Assembly (NCBI GenBank): GCA_937871985.1
Contig: CALMPB010000400.1
Coordinates: 1-64,000, forward strand
Direction of reading: 5' to 3'
From: an uncultured Burkholderiaceae bacterium
GTDB lineage: Bacteria > Pseudomonadota > Gammaproteobacteria > Burkholderiales > Burkholderiaceae
DNA length: 64,000 bases
Shown here in pieces: positions 53,493-61,263 of the stretch. Each line of letters opens with the position of its first letter. The stretch's first letter is position 1. Made by a program: the position numbers and the translations under genes. The notes under the pieces are model-generated. The model was not told the origin of the DNA, made no database searches, and worked only from the letters and a program-made list of their open reading frames with translations.

Positions 53493-53525
53493 TTCAAACA
53501 CATATTCTTCCGGTGAGACTGAGTA
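53493..53525 (+). promoter_or_regulatory. Recurring phage promoter-like motif (copy 3)
   Basis: TTCAAACACATATTCTTC followed by CGGTGAGACTGAGTAGG. It lies about 60 bases before the ATG at 53581 and directly after a terminator, as copy 2 does. Confidence 0.55.
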
Positions 53526-53580
53526 GGAAATCAACTCAAGTCCATCTAACTACAACTCCAATCCCTTAAAGGAAACCATC

Positions 53581-53856
53581 ATGCAAGTCATTCGTAACCC
53601 GCACGGTTCCGCCGGTGTTCGCTACATGGGCAACCAACGCTTTGAACCTGCCCAGCAAAGCAAGCTTCTGGGCCTGCGCATGCAAGCATCCGAATCCATC
53701 CTGGACGCTATGGAGCCGCACCATCCCGATAGCCAACAGTTCAAGCTCCTGCGCTCGATCATGCTCGACATGAGCAAGTGGCCTGCCAACGATTCGTTTG
53801 ACCAGCGCCAAAAGCGCTACGAAGACGTGATCGCAGCCGCTCGTCAAATCCACTAA
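53581..53856 (+). CDS. Small helical unknown protein
   Basis: Encodes 91 residues behind AAAGGAAACC. N-terminal basic segment (VIRNPHGSAGVRYMGNQR), then two or three helices ending in a charged helix. It opens a row of small genes (53581-55633) controlled by the motif-type promoter. No family recognised. Confidence 0.6.
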   Translation: MQVIRNPHGSAGVRYMGNQRFEPAQQSKLLGLRMQASESILDAMEPHHPDSQQFKLLRSIMLDMSKWPANDSFDQRQKRYEDVIAAARQIH

Positions 53857-53883
53857 CCTCCCTCACCTCAAAAGGAGACTCCC

Positions 53884-54135
53884 ATGGTTCGCGTTACCGA
53901 TGTTTCTAACAGCCGGATTACCGAATCCAGCAACGCCGTCCAGACTGGCCGGTTAAACATCGCCTCCGATCGTTTCACTACGCTCGTGGCAAAGAAGCTG
54001 CAGATCGTTAGCATGGCTGACGTGATGCGTATTCTGGAAATTCGTGCAGTCATCTCCGAGACGCCGGAAGCCGGTCGTCTGAAAGCCATCGAAGAAGCGA
54101 TCACTGAGCTGAACGCGATGGCGACCGTAAAGTGA
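53884..54135 (+). CDS. Small helical unknown protein
   Basis: Encodes 83 residues with AAAGGAG upstream. Largely helical C-terminal half; the first 30 residues are Ser/Thr/Arg-rich. Located 27 bases after the preceding small gene, in the same row. Function unknown. Confidence 0.6.
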   Translation: MVRVTDVSNSRITESSNAVQTGRLNIASDRFTTLVAKKLQIVSMADVMRILEIRAVISETPEAGRLKAIEEAITELNAMATVK

Positions 54136-54159
54136 GTTACTCACTACAAGGAGCGGAAC

Positions 54160-54204
54160 ATGCTAAACGCATCTAACGCTATCAGGCACTACCGATTGCT
54201 CTAG
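54160..54204 (+). CDS. Possible 14-codon leader ORF
   Basis: A 14-codon frame (MLNASNAIRHYRLL) starts 6 bases after AAGGAGC, a ribosome site as good as those of the neighbours. It lies in the 151-base gap before the gene at 54287, just upstream of a long-range stem, so it may be a translated leader. Too short for certainty. Confidence 0.3.
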   Translation: MLNASNAIRHYRLL

Positions 54205-54214
54205 CCTTTAACCC

Positions 54215-54269
54215 GAGGAGAACTTGGGAGTGCGCTCGAGCTAATCGCCAACCCAATTACCCTCTCCTC
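54215..54269 (+). other. Two-part stem in mRNA leader
   Basis: An outer stem GAGGAGA / TCTCCTC (54215-54221 with 54263-54269) encloses TTGGG / CCCAA (54224-54228 with 54252-54256). The structure ends 18 bases before the ATG at 54287 and sequesters a GAGGAG ribosome-site-like sequence. Confidence 0.4.
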
Positions 54270-54286
54270 CCTTTAAAGGAATTACC

Positions 54287-54604
54287 ATGGCCCGTATCAT
54301 CAAAACCCTGCCCGTGAACTACGTGTTCATCCCCAACACTTCGAGCCGCTTCTTTGCGGACGAAGACTTCGACCACGACTACGTGGAAGCCGCTCGTGAA
54401 ATGAATGCCGTGATCGACAAGATCCAAGAAGTGGGCGCTACGCACCACTACGGCTTCATGAACACGATGGTTGAGCGCATCAACCAAACCCGCGTGGCTG
54501 ACCGCAAGCATCTGCTGCGTTCGGTGCTGGTGAAGTTTCGTGAGATCTTGGTTGCCGCTGTCGAAGCGGTCAAGCCCAAGACCAAAGAGTACATCCTGCG
54601 CTAA
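54287..54604 (+). CDS. Small unknown protein
   Basis: Encodes 105 residues with AAAGGAATTACC upstream. N-terminal beta segment (VNYVFIPNTSSRFF), an acidic Asp/His-rich loop (DEDFDHDYVE) and a helical C-terminal half. Its leader carries the two-part stem and a possible 14-codon ORF. No family recognised. Confidence 0.6.
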   Translation: MARIIKTLPVNYVFIPNTSSRFFADEDFDHDYVEAAREMNAVIDKIQEVGATHHYGFMNTMVERINQTRVADRKHLLRSVLVKFREILVAAVEAVKPKTKEYILR

Positions 54605-54658
54605 ACTTAGCGCATCATTCCAATTCCAAATCCTCAAATCCTTCCAAGGAGCATTGCC

Positions 54659-55633
54659 ATGCAAGAAAACCAAACCCAAGCCGCCGCCCAACAACCCCTG
54701 ACGGGCCTGGCCAAAGCCAATGCCATCTTCCGCATGTTCGGTGGCGTTACCATGACCGTGGACAACCTGCCCAAGCACACCAAGGTCCAAGCTGCCCAGT
54801 ACGAATTCCAGCGCGGCTGCGATCGCTTCGTGGACGCCGCTGTCATGGCCTCGGACAAAGTCTCCAGCGTCTGGCAGAATCTGAAGGACACGGTCTGCGG
54901 CGAGAAGGGCGAAGGCAAGAAGGCTGACAAGCCCGCCGAAACCCCGGCCGGTGAAAAGCCTGCCGAAGCCGCCAAGTCCGAAGCCTCTGCCGAGCAAGCG
55001 ACGACCGAAGCTGCTACCGAAACTCAGCCCGCCGAAACGGTGGTCGAGACCCCGGCAACAGAACCCGCTGCTCCGGCACCCGAAGCCGTCCAGCCCCAAG
55101 CTGAACCGGTCAAGGAAACGCCCAAGCCCCAGCAAGCCAAACCGGCCCCGCAAACGGCAGGCGACAAGGTCGCAGCACACTCTCTCTTCGAAGCGATGTG
55201 GGAGCGCAGCGCCTATCGCCTGAACCGCATTCCCGATGACTGGCGCGGCCAGACGGGTTACTTCGAGAAGATCATCAACCTGAACTTTGGCAGCCAAGCC
55301 AAGTCCGGCAGCGTGATCGCCTTCAGCGAAGACAATACCCAGCGGCGCGGCCTGATCGTCGTCACGCCGGTCGGCAACCTCGTCATGTTCGAGCGCTACA
55401 CCAAGGGCGATGGCGGTCTGGTCGTCATGCAAGCGGCCGACTCGGTAGTCGAAGCCGCTGGCCTGCAAGGCATGACCGAAGTGACGCCGGACAACTTCTG
55501 GAAGATCTTCGATAAGGACGGCACCAACGTCGGTCACCGCATCAACGCGACGACCGCCGAGACGCAAGCGCTGCGCCACCGTCAGGGTCCCGTGGTCGAT
55601 CTGCTCTCGCTCATGCGTGAGATGAACGCCTAA
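54659..55633 (+). CDS. Unknown protein with Ala/Pro/Glu low-complexity linker
   Basis: Encodes 324 residues behind AAGGAGC. Residues 1-80 are helical; 85-170 are a long Ala/Pro/Glu/Lys/Thr linker; about 175-324 form a compact, beta-rich domain (AKSGSVIAFSEDN, RRGLIVVTPVGNLVMFERY). Strong GC-ending codon bias suggests high expression. Two folded ends joined by a flexible linker suggest an adaptor or tethering protein. No motif is recognised. Confidence 0.65.
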   Translation: MQENQTQAAAQQPLTGLAKANAIFRMFGGVTMTVDNLPKHTKVQAAQYEFQRGCDRFVDAAVMASDKVSSVWQNLKDTVCGEKGEGKKADKPAETPAGEKPAEAAKSEASAEQATTEAATETQPAETVVETPATEPAAPAPEAVQPQAEPVKETPKPQQAKPAPQTAGDKVAAHSLFEAMWERSAYRLNRIPDDWRGQTGYFEKIINLNFGSQAKSGSVIAFSEDNTQRRGLIVVTPVGNLVMFERYTKGDGGLVVMQAADSVVEAAGLQGMTEVTPDNFWKIFDKDGTNVGHRINATTAETQALRHRQGPVVDLLSLMREMNA

Positions 55634-55641
55634 GGACGACA

Positions 55642-55690
55642 GGGGAGGGCTTCGGCTCTCCCCGCCCTTCCTTTCCCTTTTTCTTTTATA
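55642..55690 (+). terminator. Intrinsic terminator
   Basis: GGGGAGGGC / GCTCTCCCC stem with a stable TTCG loop, followed by a T/C-rich run including TTTTTCTTTT. It ends the 53581-55633 unit. Confidence 0.75.
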
Positions 55691-55831
55691 AGACAAATCG
55701 CCATGTTCCATAGTCGCGTGACATGGCGCCTGTCGACGAGGACGCCGAGTAAGAATTTACCACCCACCCTCATTACGTGGTGGGTCGGTAGCTAAACACC
55801 CATTCCAATTACAATCGCTAGGACTTTTACC

Positions 55832-56419
55832 ATGACCCCCACTGCCGCTCAGATCGAAGCCCGTCTTGCTGCTTTCCCTGCCGCTCACCCCAGCGCCTTT
55901 GGCCAAGTCTTTGCCGAATACGAAGGCAAGGTCGTACCGCCCAACAAAGTCACGCTCTCCGAATACTTGGGCGAGGCTCAGCGCCTCATCCAGAGCTTTG
56001 CTGCCGATGGCATGCAGCTCACCAATTACCGCAATGCCCTGAACCAGCATTTCGTGATCGGGCACTTCACGGACATCAAGGACTTGTCCTACCCGCGCCT
56101 GCTCGACTCCTATAGTCCGAGTCTGTTCGGCGAGTCAGCCGACAAAATGGGTATGGCGCTGAGCATCAACGAATCGGCAGCCGGCATCCGCGAAGTCTAC
56201 GCCAAAGCGTTCGATGACGCGCCGCGCGAACTCTTTTACCGGATCATCGATGCCGCTAACGCAGCGAGCGAGCGCATCACCCCCGACGGCATTCGCCTGC
56301 GCTGCGCGCAGTACAAGACCTTCACCACTATCTCCATCCTCATGGGGGCATTCCAGGATCAGGCCATCGCCATGATCTTGATTCCCCATGCCGCTTACAA
56401 AACCAAGGACCAAGCATGA
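55832..56419 (+). CDS. Unknown protein
   Basis: Encodes 195 residues; AGGA precedes the ATG. Mostly helical and Ala-rich, with a hydrophobic C-terminal region (TTISILMGAF, AIAMILIPHAAY). Its stop overlaps the start of the next gene by 4 bases (ATGA), so the two are coupled. No family recognised. Confidence 0.6.
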   Translation: MTPTAAQIEARLAAFPAAHPSAFGQVFAEYEGKVVPPNKVTLSEYLGEAQRLIQSFAADGMQLTNYRNALNQHFVIGHFTDIKDLSYPRLLDSYSPSLFGESADKMGMALSINESAAGIREVYAKAFDDAPRELFYRIIDAANAASERITPDGIRLRCAQYKTFTTISILMGAFQDQAIAMILIPHAAYKTKDQA

Positions 56420-57042
56420 CTGCAGCACAAAAGCACGCCTACCTGAAGTTCAGCCAGGCCAACTACACCTTCGAATCGCATCACGACAAATTCCTGCGCG
56501 AAGTCCTCACCAACCGTTTCGTTGACAGCCTGCGCCCGGCGGCTGTGGCAGCACACGAGCTCATCCGCCAGCTCTCCAACCACCCGGGCTCGCGCTCGGT
56601 GTACATGATCGAGCTCGATGCCAAGGTCTCGGACAAGCGCATGCCGTATGTGACCGAGTCGCTCTACTCGACCGGCCTCATCGTGGAAATCACGCAACTG
56701 GCAACGCAAGAAGACCTGCCGAACGCCGAACCGATCAAGCCGCAGGAATTCGACCACATCACGCAAGAGCGTTCGGTGCTCGTGAACGCGCTGGCCGCCT
56801 GGCGCCTGGGCTTTGTTTCGCGCTACTGGCAGACCATGGACGAAGATGGCATGCATCGTCTGGACCTGCAGTACGTGGGTGAGAAAGTCCATTCGTTCCT
56901 CATGTCGATCCCGCATGAAGGCGTGTTCTCGTTCTCGGCACGTAACGATGGGTTCTCGCTATCCATCTCGTATCCGAATGCGGACGAAGACCTGTGTCAG
57001 GTCGCTATGGTCATCCCCACGGGTGAGCTGTACCAGCCCTAA
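56416..57042 (+). CDS. Unknown protein coupled to the gene at 55832
   Basis: Encodes 208 residues beginning at an ATGA overlap. Helical N-terminal two thirds, with a beta-rich C-terminal part (EGVFSFSARNDGFSLSISYP). It ends at a bidirectional terminator. The pair 55832/56416 probably works together; function unknown. Confidence 0.6.
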   Translation: MTAAQKHAYLKFSQANYTFESHHDKFLREVLTNRFVDSLRPAAVAAHELIRQLSNHPGSRSVYMIELDAKVSDKRMPYVTESLYSTGLIVEITQLATQEDLPNAEPIKPQEFDHITQERSVLVNALAAWRLGFVSRYWQTMDEDGMHRLDLQYVGEKVHSFLMSIPHEGVFSFSARNDGFSLSISYPNADEDLCQVAMVIPTGELYQP

Positions 57043-57044
57043 AA

Positions 57045-57099
57045 CGGCATAAGGAGAGGGCGGCCTTCACAGGCTTGCCCTCTCCGGTTTTATGCCCGA
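57045..57099. terminator. Bidirectional palindromic terminator, GGCATAA-arm type (long stem)
   Basis: CGGCATAA arm, stem GGAGAGGGC / GCCCTCTCC with a long loop and TTTTATGCC arm, between converging genes. Confidence 0.8.
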
Positions 57100-57113
57100 C
57101 TTCTTTTTTGGTC

Positions 57114-57917
57114 TTAGCGATTGCCGCCCAGACCCAGACGGATGAGGCGCTGATACGATTCGCGATCGTTCATGAGCGACATTTTGGTCCACTTCTCATC
57201 GAGGTACTGCTGGTAGAGCTCTTCAGCGTCCGCGTATTCATCCACACGGTCTTTGAAGCGTCCGAGTGTCATGCCGCCATGCAGCTCACCGATATCCATG
57301 GGGATGGAGTATTCGTTAAAGATGTAGGCCTTGACTGCCAGCTCCACCAGGCGTGCGAATGCTCGGTAGTAACGCGGCTGGATATGGCTCATCTCTTCAT
57401 CGTTCGCGACCCGGCAGCGCAAATATGCGTTGGCCGGTAGCGAGACCGTATCACGCACCATCACCCGGTTTTCACCGATGAGTTGGGTTGTGGCGGTCGA
57501 GGTCGTCGGGATGGTGGCAAACGCATCCATCACGGCCTGACCCATTTGCATCATGGCCGTGTTTTGGCAAGCCGCCGACATGCCGTAGTTGGACAGCTGG
57601 TTCGGATCGGTGAACGTCACGTTCAGGACCGAGACGATCGAGCGGCCATTGGTCTTGCTCTTCGGGATCTGGTAGACGGTGGAGTAGTCCGAAATTCGCA
57701 CCATCGGCACGTCAGCCAAGCCCACGTACATTTCCGTGCCGCCCACCAGGTCGCAATCGACTGCCACGCGAGGACGCACCACGCGAGCCATGATTTCTTC
57801 TTCCAGGCTCATCGGCACCACGCGCCACTGGGAGACGCGTTGCAGAAATACCGCTTCGAGAATCTGACGTGGAATCCGGAACGAGACCTCCGCAATTGCT
57901 TTTGAATACGCATTCAT
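57114..57917 (-). CDS. Probable virion structural protein
   Basis: Encodes 267 residues behind GGAGTTGG. The N-terminus is helical; the central part is beta-rich with many Thr, Val and Asn; the C-terminal helical half has charged coiled-coil-like segments (RFKDRVDEYADAEELYQQYL). No catalytic motif. The profile resembles a neck/connector or tail-completion protein, but this is inferred only from composition. A monocistronic leftward unit. Confidence 0.6.
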   Translation of the reverse strand: MNAYSKAIAEVSFRIPRQILEAVFLQRVSQWRVVPMSLEEEIMARVVRPRVAVDCDLVGGTEMYVGLADVPMVRISDYSTVYQIPKSKTNGRSIVSVLNVTFTDPNQLSNYGMSAACQNTAMMQMGQAVMDAFATIPTTSTATTQLIGENRVMVRDTVSLPANAYLRCRVANDEEMSHIQPRYYRAFARLVELAVKAYIFNEYSIPMDIGELHGGMTLGRFKDRVDEYADAEELYQQYLDEKWTKMSLMNDRESYQRLIRLGLGGNR

Positions 57918-58041
57918 AACACCAACTCCTTCGGGAGGTTTCCGAGTTCTAAAATCTTTGAGTCACTTATTATCTCTAGGACATGGATAACAATGACTGC
58001 GATGTCATACAATCAGCGCGAATAGCGTGGCGGAGGATGTT

Positions 58042-58440
58042 GTGATTATTGGCAACCAAGAAAACAATATGGCGGGCCTGAGTCAGGCATTGAACGCGAT
58101 GAATTCGTTCATGCACCTGCCCACCCAACTGGGGGACGAACCGATTCTGTATCGGATTTCCATTCATTCCCACTGCATTCTTTATGAAGGTTTTGTCGCA
58201 GCTAGTACCGGTGCGACGTTTGTACCCAAGGACGAAAAAACCAAGGGCGTTCTGTGGGTAGGTCGTAAGGCTCATGTGTATCGCGACTTCGACGAACGGG
58301 AACATAACCCGCACGACTTTGCTCCGCTGAGCAATGTCTTTCGCGATGAAGCGTACCCCACGCTCACGGTCCAACAGGCCAAGCGTGTGATCCAGGTCAG
58401 TCTGGAGGGCGATGCCATGCGTATCGTTCTGAGCAAATAA
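58042..58440 (+). CDS. Small unknown protein upstream of tubulin
   Basis: Encodes about 132 residues from a GTG that has GGAGG 5 bases upstream; a GTG five codons earlier or the ATG at 58069 are alternatives. Mixed alpha/beta with a conserved-looking ILYEGFVAAS strand. It precedes the tubulin gene by 57 bases, which contain a short ACCTCT/AGAGGT hairpin, so both may be on one transcript. No motif recognised. Confidence 0.55.
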   Translation: MIIGNQENNMAGLSQALNAMNSFMHLPTQLGDEPILYRISIHSHCILYEGFVAASTGATFVPKDEKTKGVLWVGRKAHVYRDFDEREHNPHDFAPLSNVFRDEAYPTLTVQQAKRVIQVSLEGDAMRIVLSK

Positions 58441-58497
58441 CTTTTCCTTACCATCACCTCTCTCTATGCAGAGGTATTTAACTCTTACGGAGTCATC

Positions 58498-59493
58498 ATG
58501 AGTGAAGTTCTGAAAAAGCGCGGTGTGGTTCGTCTGTACGCCTGCGGCGGACTGGGCCTGAACATCGGTGCCAAGTTCGAAAGCCGTCGTGGCAAAGTCG
58601 AAGCCGGCTTTGCGGGCGTGGAAGTGTCCTACATCGACACCAGCCGCTCCAACCTCTCGAACGACATCCCCAACGATCACGTGTATCTGCTGCCGGACGT
58701 GGACGGCTCGGGCAAGATCCGCCGTGAAAACGCCGACGCCATCACCCAGCGCGTGCGCGAGATCCTGCACTCGCACAAGCCCCTGGACATGAACATCGTC
58801 GTGTTCTCCGCTGGCGGCGGTTCCGGTTCGGTGATCGGACCCTCCATCATCTCCGAACTCCTGGCTCGCAAGGAACCCGTGCTGGCCGTCACCGTCGGCT
58901 CGGCCTCGACCGGTATCGATGCGCGCAACACGCTCGGCACCATCAAGACGCTGGAAGCCATCAGCAAGCTGCGCAAGTCCTCGGTCGCTGTCAGCTACTT
59001 CCGCAACAACGGCGAACACGGCTCGCGCGGCCAGGTCGATCACCACGTCGATGCGGCCATCGTCGCCCTGCTCCTGCTCTACTCGGGCCTGAACGAAGAA
59101 CTGGATTCGTCCGACCTCTTCAACTGGCTGAACTTCGATCGCGCCACGCCCTTCGAGCCCCAACTCGCAGCGCTGCAGCTCGCCGAAGGCCAGCCCGATC
59201 CGGCCGACTGCCGTTCGATCTACTCGGCCGCCACCCTGGCCAAGAAGGGCTCGAGCACGGATCTGATGTTCCGCCCCGAGTACCACTGCTACGGTTTCTA
59301 TCCGACCGAAGCGCAATCGACGGCCAAGTCCGAAGCCCTGCATTTCCTGATCGGCGGCGACACGCTCGACCAAGAAGTGCGGGAACTCAACAAAATCCTG
59401 GGCGAGCTCGATGAGCAAAACCAGGCGCGTGTGAACCGGGGAGGGTTCCTCACGAATGCCGATCAGCCTACCGAGACTGGGCTGGTTCTTTGA
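58498..59493 (+). CDS. phuZ: PhuZ-type phage tubulin/FtsZ-like GTPase
   Basis: Encodes 331 residues. Residues 106-112 (GGGSGSV) are the tubulin/FtsZ GTP-binding signature in the form typical of PhuZ (GGGSGSVxGP), preceded by a hydrophobic strand NIVVFSA. Residues 10-24 (VVRLYACGGLGLNIG) form the first nucleotide loop. KTLEAI at 150-155 is identical to the PhuZ core motif. Asp181/Asp185 in GQVDHHVDAAI are candidates for the catalytic T7 loop. Length matches the family. PhuZ forms a dynamic spindle that centres the phage nucleus and carries capsids to it in phiKZ-like phages. Codon bias suggests high expression; a GGAG ribosome site precedes the ATG. Confidence 0.93.
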   Translation: MSEVLKKRGVVRLYACGGLGLNIGAKFESRRGKVEAGFAGVEVSYIDTSRSNLSNDIPNDHVYLLPDVDGSGKIRRENADAITQRVREILHSHKPLDMNIVVFSAGGGSGSVIGPSIISELLARKEPVLAVTVGSASTGIDARNTLGTIKTLEAISKLRKSSVAVSYFRNNGEHGSRGQVDHHVDAAIVALLLLYSGLNEELDSSDLFNWLNFDRATPFEPQLAALQLAEGQPDPADCRSIYSAATLAKKGSSTDLMFRPEYHCYGFYPTEAQSTAKSEALHFLIGGDTLDQEVRELNKILGELDEQNQARVNRGGFLTNADQPTETGLVL

Positions 59494-60098
59494 TAGCTGG
59501 TGGCGTGACGTAAAGAGTCTCCTAGATTCCTTGCGCACGCCACTCTATCTGTGTTCTCGTGCTGTCGCGCTCCCAGCTCGTCGGGAGCCGCGTGGTTATT
59601 CTTCATGTGGACGAGCATTCAGCCCGCGTGGGCCGGCACCGCACGTTTTCGGGACGTGTAGGACTGGTCTTGGTTGTTACATGCTCGCAGCACTGAGAAC
59701 GCTAAGAGCCAAGACCCATGAATCTGCTTTCTCTACACTTCGAAGTTCCTTTTTAGGAACAGCCCCGCAGCGAGGCACGTATCGTAACACCTAGGGAAGT
59801 TACATGCCGGCCATCAGGCGCCGTGTCAATCTTCCGGGTATGTATTGGCGATCACCACGCAAGGATAGGGGCGGGCCTTCGCGTCCTGCACGATGCGCGT
59901 TACGAACTCGGGTATGGCAAATCCTGCTCAGTTGCGTAACGGCTTGCAGGCCGGAGCGCCTTCTACTACAGCTTCTTTTCGAGGCTAGAGTAGAAGGCGC
60001 TTTACCCCGGCTTTATGCCGCATCTTTTTTCTTCAACGCTGAAAAAATCAATTATTACACACTAGCCTGATTCTATGCATACCCCAAGGAGCCCTTTA
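59494..60098. ncRNA. Candidate large structured noncoding RNA
   Basis: A 600-base gap with no plausible protein but many perfect stems: GTGGCGTG/CACGCCAC (59499-59542), GCTCCC/GGGAGC (59569-59588), GGTCTTGG/CCAAGACC (59666-59716), GTTCCT/AGGAAC with a TTTT loop (59745-59760), CGTTAC/GTAACG (about 59907-59940) and GCGCCTTCTACT/AGTAGAAGGCGC (59956-60000). The density of long stems and the sharp drop in coding character suggest a structured RNA that ends at the TTTATGCCG terminator near 60020. Confidence 0.4.
59956..60028 (+). terminator. Terminator of the TTATGCC family with 12-bp stem
   Basis: GCGCCTTCTACT / AGTAGAAGGCGC (59956-59967 with 59989-60000) is followed by TTT, then CCCCGGCTTTATGCCG and a six-T run. 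It would close transcripts from phuZ or from the structured region. Confidence 0.6.
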
Positions 60099-60515
60099 AT
60101 GGCACCACAACGCGCTCTTTTGGTGCAAGATCTCATCGAGTATCGGGCGCTCTTAAAAAACGCGCTCAAGACCGCTTTAGAGGCTTACACCTTTTTGGGA
60201 CTGTCAGAAGACGACGTGCTGGAGTGGATCATCCGCGAGGAAGTGGAAGAGATCTACGGCATTCAAGTCAAAGGCCATGAATACAAGCGCTGGCCTGAGA
60301 CCGTCATGCGATCCATCGTAGATCGCGAGTGTGGGCACCTCCTGACCGCCTACACGGGCTACTTCGTGAAAGTCCCTAAGCTGTATAAAGAAGTGAACGA
60401 AATCGAGGTTGAGTTGCGTGGCCGGGATGTGTTTATCCGCTACGAACGCGACTCGCTCTTACAACGAATACAACACGCAGGAAATTGTCATGGCCGCTCT
60501 CACTTCCGATGGTGA
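60099..60515 (+). CDS. Small protein of the tandem family, member 1
   Basis: Encodes 138 residues from an ATG behind AAGGAGCCC. Helical N-terminal half, then a beta end with ELRGRDVFIRYER, a segment shared in form with the next gene (YRLRGRDIIVEK) and with 61650 (RWIGDDLFVHIR). The last ~20 residues differ and overlap the next gene by 26 bases. First of seven small rightward genes that seem related. Function unknown. Confidence 0.6.
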   Translation: MAPQRALLVQDLIEYRALLKNALKTALEAYTFLGLSEDDVLEWIIREEVEEIYGIQVKGHEYKRWPETVMRSIVDRECGHLLTAYTGYFVKVPKLYKEVNEIEVELRGRDVFIRYERDSLLQRIQHAGNCHGRSHFRW

Positions 60516-61251
60516 TATTGCCGTTACCACCGCCATCGTTGGCGATAACGATACGGATGGCGAAATCGTCGTTACTGGCGCAATCGTTATCGACGCGCTC
60601 CCGTTTGCCACGGGTATTCAGCGTTTGCTGGACCGCTGGCTGGTAGACCCTGAAAAGGGCGTGTACATCAAAGGGTTTCTGAAACCCATCCTGAAGCACG
60701 GTGGCCAATACTACCAGGATGTGCTGGGACCGCGTGGGGATCTGCAGCGCACGCCCGTCATGGAAGTGCAAAGCATCACTCCGAACATCCCGGTCGTAGA
60801 TAGCGAAGGCGCGCAAGTCATGCCGGCCATGTCCGAGCAGTTCCGTAACCTCATGCTGGCTCCCAACCCCACGGTGCCGGTCGTGGGCTTTCAAGTCGTG
60901 TGCGATCTGGTGCAGAACGTACTGAACCAGTGCAACCGCTGGGACCTGAGTGCCGGCAGCGAACGCAACTCCGACATTCTGCGCAAGCACGTCAAGGAAG
61001 AGTTCCTCGACTTGCTCTACGAGGGCGATGACGTCAACAATTACTTGCTGGGCGACTTCGAGCACATCGTTGCAGAATTAATTTACGCCGTACGCAAATT
61101 TGTAGGAGCAGATCGCTGGATCATGCACAACTACAGACTGCGAGGTCGCGACATCATCGTGGAGAAAACGATCGACTATCGCATCTGGCACTTCCATCAC
61201 CAAAAACAAATCGAAGCCCTGCGCAAAGAACAAGACGTGCAGGACGAATAA
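60490..61251 (+). CDS. Tandem-family protein, member 2 (with extra N-terminal domain)
   Basis: Encodes 253 residues from the ATG of MAALTSDGDIAVTT, behind AGGAA. Residues 1-35 are Asp/Thr/Val-rich and look like short repeats (GDIAVTTAIVGDNDTDGEIVVTGAIV). The C-terminal ~110 residues (from EEFLDLLYEGDDVNN to NYRLRGRDIIVEK) resemble member 1. It is the longest gene of the row, so it may have gained a domain. No known family recognised. Confidence 0.6.
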   Translation: MAALTSDGDIAVTTAIVGDNDTDGEIVVTGAIVIDALPFATGIQRLLDRWLVDPEKGVYIKGFLKPILKHGGQYYQDVLGPRGDLQRTPVMEVQSITPNIPVVDSEGAQVMPAMSEQFRNLMLAPNPTVPVVGFQVVCDLVQNVLNQCNRWDLSAGSERNSDILRKHVKEEFLDLLYEGDDVNNYLLGDFEHIVAELIYAVRKFVGADRWIMHNYRLRGRDIIVEKTIDYRIWHFHHQKQIEALRKEQDVQDE

Positions 61252-61263
61252 CAAGGAATCATC

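Larger units (their letters stand above)
52962..53580. other. 600-base structured noncoding region
   Basis: No convincing coding frame on either strand. Base composition swings from C-rich (about 53015-53075) to G/T-rich (53100-53160) and AT-rich (53235-53290). It holds three long perfect stems: GGGAATC/GATTCCC (53178-53196), GAAGAGTCA/TGACTCTTC (53230-53263) and CCTAGGGGGGTG/CACCCCCCTAGG (53307-53335). It ends in a TTATGCC-type terminator and a motif-type promoter. It could encode a structured RNA, hold a replication origin or be a regulatory leader. Confidence 0.45.

Noticed and set aside
59456..60070. Two plus-strand reading frames of 112 and 88 codons in the gap after phuZ
   Set aside because: Composition is rich in Arg, Ser, Cys and Pro without folded-protein character; the first overlaps phuZ, neither has a good ribosome site, and the region is full of long stems.
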